Below, piece after piece: positions 5,194-8,734 of a stretch of 8,734 nucleotides of DNA (position 1 is its first letter; every line of letters starts with the position of its first letter). The translations under genes and the position numbers were made by a program. The notes below the pieces were generated by a model. It was not told the origin of the DNA, did no database searches, and saw only the letters and a program-made list of their open reading frames with translations. Source of the DNA: Thermoplasmata archaeon (GTDB lineage: Archaea > Thermoplasmatota > Thermoplasmata > Lutacidiplasmatales > UBA184). The DNA is taken from positions 1-8,734 of the forward strand of contig JASHSX010000106.1 of NCBI GenBank assembly GCA_030040865.1, read 5' to 3'.

Positions 5194-6471
5194 TCAGGAC
5201 GACGGAGGCGGGGGACGCCGGCGGGGGTCCCGACTCGCCGCGTTCGGGTCGCCGCTCGTGTCGGGCGGCGCCGACGGGGGCGGGGGCGCCCCGTGCGCCG
5301 GTGGCGCCGGGGTCGCCGGCGTGACGTGCCGCGCGCCGGGCGGGGGCGGGGCGATGTCGTCGGCATCCGGGAGATCGGGCTCGGCGACCGCCTTCGCGCC
5401 CCGATACGGGGTGAGCATCGACGTCGACTCGTCGGACTCGGCCTTGATCTCGTCCTCGATCGACTTGATCTCGGTCATCAGCTCGTCCTGCTTCGGGATC
5501 GGTCCCAGGATGCTGTCCATCGTGCCGATCCGCTGCTCGAGGTCCTCGAGCGAGTTGAGCGGCCGGTCCGGGACCGACCGGCTCGTTCCCACGTACTCGG
5601 ACGCGCCCTCCATCAACTTCGAGAACTCGAACGGGAAGAGGATCTTCGTGGCCTGACCGTTGCCGACGCTCGTGAGGGTGTCGAGCGAGAGGACGGTGAG
5701 CGCCTTCGAGTCGAGCGTTCCGGCGCCGAGCGCGAGGATGCGCAGGCGCTGCGACTCGCCCTGCGCCTGCAGGATCGTGGCGACCCGCGCCCCCTCGGCC
5801 TCGAGGATCTGCGACTGCCGCACTCCTTCGGCCTGCAGGATGCGCGAACGCTTCTGGCCCTCGGAGACCAGGATCGCACTCCGCTTCTCGCCGTCGGCCC
5901 GAAGCACCGCGGCCCGCCGCTGCCGTTCCGCGGAGGTCTGTTCCTCCATCGCGGCCTTGACGGGGCCCACCGGATCGACCTCCTTGATCTCGACCGCGTC
6001 GACGCGCACGCCCCACTTGTCGGTCGCTTCGTCGAGGATGTCGCGGAGCCGCGTGTTGATCCGCTCGCGGTTGTAGAGGACCTCGTCGAGCTCCATGTCG
6101 CCGATGATCGACCGGAGGGTCGTCTGCGCGAGCGCGACCGTGGCGACGTGGTAGTCCTGGACCTGGAAGATCGCCTTCGGCGCGTCCACGACCTTGATGT
6201 AGATGATCGCGTCGACGTTCGTCGGCGAGTTGTCCTTCGTGATCACTTCCTGCCGGGGGACTTCCAGGACCTGCGTCCGCAGGTCGATCTTCTGGACGGT
6301 CGCGAGCGGGCTCACGATGTTGAACCCCGGATTGATGAGCCGCTTGTACGACCCGAGGAGAATGACGATCCCCTGCTGGTACGGATTGATCGTGTAGATC
6401 ATCCGCGTGAGCAGCACCAAGAGCACGATGAAGACGAGAACGATCCCGACGATGACGCCCGTGTAGTCCAT
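5194..6471 (-). CDS. Stomatin/paraslipin-like SPFH (band 7) membrane protein with long C-terminal tail
   Basis: A 425-residue SPFH-domain protein; relatives form large oligomeric rings or cages on membranes and organise lipid microdomains, often with NfeD. In order: an N-terminal membrane helix (about 5-24), the band-7 domain (about 25-185) with INPYQQGIVILLGSYKRLIN, PGFNIVSP and EVDPVGPVKAAMEEQTSAER, then six 11-residue repeats (181-246) forming an extended coiled coil, a conserved slipin-like segment to about 290, a second charged helical stretch (305-346), and a Pro/Ala-rich, probably disordered tail (375-425). Typical slipins and paraslipins end near 250-320 residues, so about 100 residues here are extra. 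The ATG 6469-6471 has GGAGGG (6479-6484) 7 nt upstream. It follows nfeD by 44 nt and precedes the crotonase-family gene by 25 nt on the same strand. The family call is firm; the precise subfamily is not. Confidence 0.94.
   Translation of the reverse strand: MDYTGVIVGIVLVFIVLLVLLTRMIYTINPYQQGIVILLGSYKRLINPGFNIVSPLATVQKIDLRTQVLEVPRQEVITKDNSPTNVDAIIYIKVVDAPKAIFQVQDYHVATVALAQTTLRSIIGDMELDEVLYNRERINTRLRDILDEATDKWGVRVDAVEIKEVDPVGPVKAAMEEQTSAERQRRAAVLRADGEKRSAILVSEGQKRSRILQAEGVRQSQILEAEGARVATILQAQGESQRLRILALGAGTLDSKALTVLSLDTLTSVGNGQATKILFPFEFSKLMEGASEYVGTSRSVPDRPLNSLEDLEQRIGTMDSILGPIPKQDELMTEIKSIEDEIKAESDESTSMLTPYRGAKAVAEPDLPDADDIAPPPPGARHVTPATPAPPAHGAPPPPSAPPDTSGDPNAASRDPRRRPPPPSS
5734..5931 (-). 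repeat. Six tandem 11-residue (hendecad) repeats within the SPFH gene
   Basis: Residues 181-246 of the SPFH protein divide into six consecutive 11-residue units: AERQRRAAVLR, ADGEKRSAILV, SEGQKRSRILQ, AEGVRQSQILE, AEGARVATILQ and AQGESQRLRIL. The consensus is (A/S)-acid-Gly-x5-Ile-Leu-x; the first unit lacks the glycine and the last is shifted by one residue at Ile-Leu. Eleven-residue periodicity is the mark of right-handed, nearly untwisted coiled coils, as in the CC1 helix that builds the walls of SPFH cages. It is a protein-level repeat; the DNA copies (33 bp) have diverged. Confidence 0.85.
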
Positions 6472-6515
6472 GGGGGTACCCTCCTACCTCTTCTCCCGGT
6501 TCCCCGATCGTCTCC

Positions 6516-6983
6516 TCACTTCGCCGCCGGGGTCTCGATCGGTTCGACGGTCAGCGAGACGCCTTCTCCGTGGATGACGCGCACCCGGGTTCCCGCCGGG
6601 ATCGGCTGCGACGCGCGGGCCGACCAGGTCTCCGAGCGGATCCGGACCTTGCCCTTGAGGGTCTCGGGCTCGACGGCGGTGATCACGACGGCCTCATCGC
6701 CCACGAGCCCGGCGCTCGTCGTGCTGAGCGGCCGATGCACCGGAGCTACCCACCGGTAGTACGGGATCTCGATCAGCGCGCCCAGGATCGCGGCGATGAC
6801 GATCGCCACCGGCCCGATGTAGCTGTCCAGGAGATCGTTCGGCGCGAACAGGTACAGGAAACCGGCGACCAGGACGATCGATCCGGGGATCAGGAGGAGG
6901 GCCCCCGGATGGATGAGCTCGAAGGCGAGGAGGGCGATCCCCGCGATGACCAAGGTGATGCCGATGGCATCGAAGACGGCCAT
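6516..6983 (-). CDS. nfeD: NfeD-family membrane protein, short form
   Basis: A 155-residue short NfeD protein without the ClpP-like serine protease domain found in long NfeD. Hydrophobic helices lie at about 4-22, 27-46 and 56-74 (for example LLIPGSIVLVAGFLYLF and GPVAIVIAAILGALI). The cytosolic C-terminal part (about 92-149) is the OB-fold domain: GLVGDEAVVITAVEP, GKVRIRSETWSARAS, PAGTRVRVIHGEGVSLTVEP, matching the NfeD pattern of Gly-x-x-Gly, a Gly-Val-Arg strand, Trp-x-Ala, Gly-x-x-Val-x-Val and Gly-x-x-Leu-x-Val. Such proteins bind SPFH partners, and the next gene downstream encodes one. I chose ATG 6981-6983 because the hydrophobic segment begins directly there; longer readings of the frame enter the NUDIX gene region in shadow. 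No convincing Shine-Dalgarno sequence precedes it, and a TATA-like CTTTATC about 31 nt upstream suggests a leaderless or nearly leaderless transcript. Confidence 0.9.
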   Translation of the reverse strand: MAVFDAIGITLVIAGIALLAFELIHPGALLLIPGSIVLVAGFLYLFAPNDLLDSYIGPVAIVIAAILGALIEIPYYRWVAPVHRPLSTTSAGLVGDEAVVITAVEPETLKGKVRIRSETWSARASQPIPAGTRVRVIHGEGVSLTVEPIETPAAK

Positions 6984-7010
6984 TGGGACCGGGTCGAGGT
7001 CCCGGCCCGA

Positions 7011-7017
7011 GATAAAG
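7011..7017 (-). promoter_or_regulatory. Candidate TATA box for nfeD-SPFH-crotonase transcript
   Basis: On the minus strand this reads CTTTATC, the only A/T-rich stretch in the 86 nt between the NUDIX stop and the nfeD start. Its centre (7014) is 31 nt from the nfeD ATG, so with normal archaeal spacing transcription would begin within a few bases of the start codon. That agrees with the lack of a Shine-Dalgarno sequence. The match to the consensus is weak. Confidence 0.35.
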
Positions 7018-7069
7018 ACCGACGGGTGGCTCCACGGCCGGCCTCCAGCTCCCCTGAGGAGCGAGCGGG

Positions 7070-7612
7070 TCAACGCGTCTGCGCCCGGCGCGATCGGGTG
7101 GCCTCGGCCGCGGTCTCCAGGATCGCGCGGACGGGCGCGGGCAGCGGGGCCGGCGGGGCCCGAGGGTCGATCCACGCGAAATCGATCGCCTCGAGGCTCG
7201 CTCGAGGAGCGGAGCCAGAGACCGGCCGTGCGAGGTAGGCGAAGATCAGGCGGCGGAACGGAACCTCGTCGCGCCCCGGGACCAGCTCCTCGAACACCCC
7301 CAGCGGCCGCTCGATCTCGACGTCGAGGTCGAGCTCCTCCGCCACTTCCCGCCGGGCGGCCCGGTCCAGCGGCTCCCCTGGGTGGGGGTACCCGCCGGGA
7401 AGGACCCACTCCCCGCGGTACGGTTCGTCCTGCTCCCGGATGAGCAAGACACGGCCGGCGCGGTGCACGACCGAGACACAGAGCAGCCCCACGTTCGTAT
7501 CGCGCGGATCCGGGCGTCGGCGCGCGATCGGCAGCGGGACGTCCGTCGCTCCCTCGGCAGAAACTCCCGAGGGGACCGACGGCGAAGGGCGGACCGACTC
7601 CGCCGGGGTCAC
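7070..7612 (-). CDS. NUDIX hydrolase
   Basis: A 180-residue NUDIX hydrolase, an enzyme family that cleaves nucleoside diphosphates linked to another group, using Mg2+ or Mn2+. The Nudix box runs from residue 74 to 96: Gly74, Glu80, Arg88-Glu89, Glu92-Glu93, fitting G-x5-E-x7-REUxEExGU, except that the late glycine is Asp95. Before it are strands VGLLCVSVVHRAGRVLLIRE (41-60) and EWVLPGG (68-74). Residues 1-35 are a Pro/Ser-rich lead and could be disordered. The substrate cannot be read; ADP-ribose or oxidised nucleotides are common in relatives. The start is GTG 7610-7612, overlapping the TGA of the upstream gene (GTGA) and preceded by GGAGG (7619-7623) at 6 nt. The open frame continues further upstream but is shadow of the upstream gene. 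The C-terminus ends in a basic stretch, ATRSRRAQTR. Confidence 0.9.
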   Translation of the reverse strand: MTPAESVRPSPSVPSGVSAEGATDVPLPIARRRPDPRDTNVGLLCVSVVHRAGRVLLIREQDEPYRGEWVLPGGYPHPGEPLDRAARREVAEELDLDVEIERPLGVFEELVPGRDEVPFRRLIFAYLARPVSGSAPRASLEAIDFAWIDPRAPPAPLPAPVRAILETAAEATRSRRAQTR

Positions 7613-8133
7613 GCGGCGCCTCCGCGTCGCCCCGGCTTCCGGTCGACGGGCCGGGATTCTCCCTCGTGACCGTCCGATTCCCGGGGTCGGGCCGCGGCCG
7701 TCCGGCGGCGGGAGCGCGGCACGTACCGGTCCGCCATCTCCTCCGCCTCGAGATCGGTGGCGATCTCGACCTTCTGGCCCGCGAGCTCGAGCGTTCGCAG
7801 CGCTCCGTCGAGGACTCGGACCCGGCGGGCCAGGATGTGGTTCTCCCGAGCGTACTGCTCGCAGATCACCGACAGGCGGGCCCGGTCGCGGGCGTACTCC
7901 ACGAGCCGCCGATGCTCGGCCTGCGGATCCGTGGTGCGGAACCCGCTCTCGGATCGATCGGTCGGATTGGGGAGGAGCGGCAGGACGGCCCGGAACCACA
8001 ACCAGAACCCGTCCGCCCCGACCTCCTCGAGGTCGATCCACGTCGTCAGTCGGCGCTCGATATCCGGAGGGATGTCGAACTTCTCGTCCTCTCGCGGCGT
8101 TCGCCTTTGGGGACGGATCACGTAGCCCAGCAC
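7609..8133 (-). CDS. Hypothetical protein, upstream partner of the NUDIX gene
   Basis: I do not recognise this 174-residue protein. It starts at GTG 8131-8133 with GAGAGG 8 nt upstream and ends at TGA 7609-7611, which overlaps the NUDIX start. Visible parts: an N-terminal stretch with DEKFDIPPDIERRLTTWIDL (16-35), an aromatic segment GFWLWFRAVLPLLP (42-55), a charged helical middle (71-120, with RLVEYARDRARLSVICEQYA and REN HILARRVRVLDGALR) that could form a coiled coil or helical hairpin, then IATDLEAEEMADRYVPRSRR and a basic, probably disordered tail (about 140-174). No signal peptide and no membrane helix that I would trust. The single cysteine (Cys91) is in the helical middle. Support for its being real: a ribosome site, GTGA coupling to a clear NUDIX gene, and normal amino-acid composition. 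The helical middle might mediate dimerisation; function unknown. Confidence 0.7.
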   Translation of the reverse strand: MLGYVIRPQRRTPREDEKFDIPPDIERRLTTWIDLEEVGADGFWLWFRAVLPLLPNPTDRSESGFRTTDPQAEHRRLVEYARDRARLSVICEQYARENHILARRVRVLDGALRTLELAGQKVEIATDLEAEEMADRYVPRSRRRTAAARPRESDGHEGESRPVDRKPGRRGGAA

Positions 8134-8178
8134 GTTCGCTGCCTCTCAGGGGTCATTGGCAGCGATCTGCGGTTCCCA

Positions 8179-8214
8179 ACCGCGGTGATGCGGTCGGTGG
8201 CTGACCCCTCAGCC
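8179..8214. other. Two adjacent small inverted repeats in the intergenic region
   Basis: ACCGC (8179-8183) pairs with GCGGT (8190-8194) around a 6-nt loop, and GGCTGA (8199-8204) pairs with TCAGCC (8209-8214) around CCCC. They lie upstream of the hypothetical gene starting at 8133, in what would be its 5' leader or promoter edge if the TATA-like box at 8235-8242 is used. Short stems like these can arise by chance in GC-rich DNA. They could be a protein-binding operator, a leader structure or nothing. There is no T-run to suggest a terminator on either strand. Confidence 0.3.
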
Positions 8215-8234
8215 GTTCGGTGAAATCCCTCGGA

Positions 8235-8242
8235 GTATTTGA
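8235..8242 (-). promoter_or_regulatory. Possible TATA box for the hypothetical-NUDIX gene pair
   Basis: On the minus strand the bases read TCAAATAC, an A/T-rich island in the 243-nt gap between the transporter stop (8377) and the GTG start at 8133. Transcription would begin near 8212, giving a leader of about 80 nt, long for an archaeal gene, that would run from the second hairpin through the first one. The gap otherwise holds no open frame I support. Confidence 0.35.
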
Positions 8243-8376
8243 GACGGCGGTGAGGGACCCCGTCGCCCCGGACCTCGATGGGCCGGCGCCGGTCCGGCGA
8301 GCGACCCGATCGGGGCGCTGAGGCCGCAGATCCCAGCCCGCGGGAAGGGGTTGTCGGACGCACGACTCGGCCGGGC

Positions 8377-8734
8377 TCAGAACGGGAGGACCTTCTTCCC
8401 GTGGTGGTGCTGGGCCGTGATGATGCCCGTCGCCACGTACCACGCCGCGAAGCCGCAGATGAACGTGTCGATACCGGTCGCCTCCCAGAGTCCGTTCGAC
8501 GGGGTGTTCCCGGCGCCGAGCATCCCGAAGTCGATGGCCAAGAGCACGAACGCGAGGACCAGGGTCCAGAAGACGAAGGAGATGCCGACGCCGTGATAGT
8601 GAGCATTGATCGCGAAGGTGAGCGTGAACAGCGCCCACACCACCATGAACCACGCGATGTCGTAGGGGGCGGTCGGGCCGAGCGCCGAGTCCCCGGTCAA
8701 CCCGCTCAGGAAGAGGGTGAACGCCCACCAGAAC
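8377..8734 (-). CDS. Acetate uptake transporter family (GPR1/FUN34/YaaH, SatP-like), C-terminal part
   Basis: The gene enters from the right edge; 118 residues plus the stop are visible. I read upstream of the first possible start codon (TTG at 8700) because the frame stays open to the window end and continues as FWWAFTLFLSG, which is membrane-helix-like, so the true start lies outside. Helices are seen at about residues 1-9 (partial), 27-43, 50-72 and 85-104 of the visible part: IAWFMVVWALFTLTFAIN, GISFVFWTLVLAFVLLAIDF and TFICGFAAWYVATGIITA. The ending AWYVATGIITAQHHHGKK then VLPF matches the family C-terminus (AWYxxxxxxxNxxxGRxxLP), though the three consecutive histidines are unusual. The N-terminal NPAEGL motif that would prove the call is not in the window. 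Family members carry acetate, succinate or ammonium. The family usually has six helices and about 190-210 residues. Confidence 0.8.
   Translation of the reverse strand, partial: FWWAFTLFLSGLTGDSALGPTAPYDIAWFMVVWALFTLTFAINAHYHGVGISFVFWTLVLAFVLLAIDFGMLGAGNTPSNGLWEATGIDTFICGFAAWYVATGIITAQHHHGKKVLPF

Noticed and set aside
4723..6759. 678-codon open frame on the plus strand opposite the crotonase-family, SPFH and nfeD genes
   Set aside because: Spans three well-supported genes in antisense and is highly charged low-complexity sequence (Arg/Asp/Leu/Val); a codon-bias artefact.
7048..7062. Terminator hairpin after the NUDIX gene (GCTCC/GGAGC)
   Set aside because: The stem has only 5 pairs and no T-run follows; not convincing in GC-rich DNA.
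8118..8156. 12-codon upstream ORF (MTPERQRTCWAT) overlapping the start of the hypothetical gene
   Set aside because: No clear ribosome binding site, and the frame is simply the end of a long shadow frame; no sign of selection visible.
8186..8204. C/D box guide RNA: GTGATG followed by CTGA
   Set aside because: The C box is imperfect, the gap is only 10 nt and no second C'/D pair follows; more likely chance.
8377..8700. Start of the transporter at TTG 8700
   Set aside because: The frame remains open to the window edge and continues as a membrane helix, so the gene is 5'-truncated by the window, not started there.

Overview
The window is GC-rich and most likely archaeal; a Thermoplasmatota-type genome is my best guess. 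The case rests on A/T-rich TATA-like islands standing alone in GC-rich intergenic DNA, on Shine-Dalgarno-led starts mixed with apparently leaderless ones, and on the protein style of the complex I subunits, whose operon runs straight from nuoD to nuoH with no nuoEFG. Firmicute-type bacteria can share that gene order, so domain assignment is an inference (about 0.7). I see no RNA gene, insertion sequence, CRISPR array or attachment site.

Layout. (1) 1-2937, minus strand: the promoter-proximal part of a complex I operon in the order nuoA-nuoB-nuoC-nuoD-nuoH, tightly packed with ATGA and 8-nt overlaps; nuoH runs off the left edge. (2) 2938-3058: a short divergent intergenic region with one near-palindromic TATA-like box. 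(3) 3059-4377, plus strand: two tandem paralogous GNAT acetyltransferases coupled by a GTGA overlap. (4) 4374-6983, minus strand: nfeD, then a stomatin-like SPFH protein, then a PaaG-like enoyl-CoA hydratase/isomerase, probably one transcript read from right to left. The last of these shares the four bases CTAG with the second acetyltransferase gene, so both converging genes stop in the same four bases. (5) 7070-8133, minus strand: an unrecognised 174-residue protein followed by a NUDIX hydrolase, coupled by a GTGA overlap. (6) 8134-8376: intergenic region with a possible TATA box and two small hairpins. (7) 8377-8734, minus strand: C-terminal part of an acetate-uptake (GPR1/FUN34/YaaH, SatP-like) transporter, entering from the right edge.

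How it fits together: the Nuo module would couple electron input (ferredoxin, F420H2 or another donor, not visible here) to quinone reduction and ion pumping. NfeD and the SPFH protein form a classic membrane-microdomain pair. The acetate transporter and the crotonase-family enzyme suggest use of organic and fatty acids, but nothing in the window ties them directly to the Nuo complex. I do not see a clearly new multi-gene system. The most notable points are residue-level: loss of the conserved NuoA membrane glutamate, hydrogenase-like cysteines in NuoD, degenerate acetyl-CoA loops in both GNATs, and a long hendecad repeat plus Pro-rich tail in the SPFH protein.
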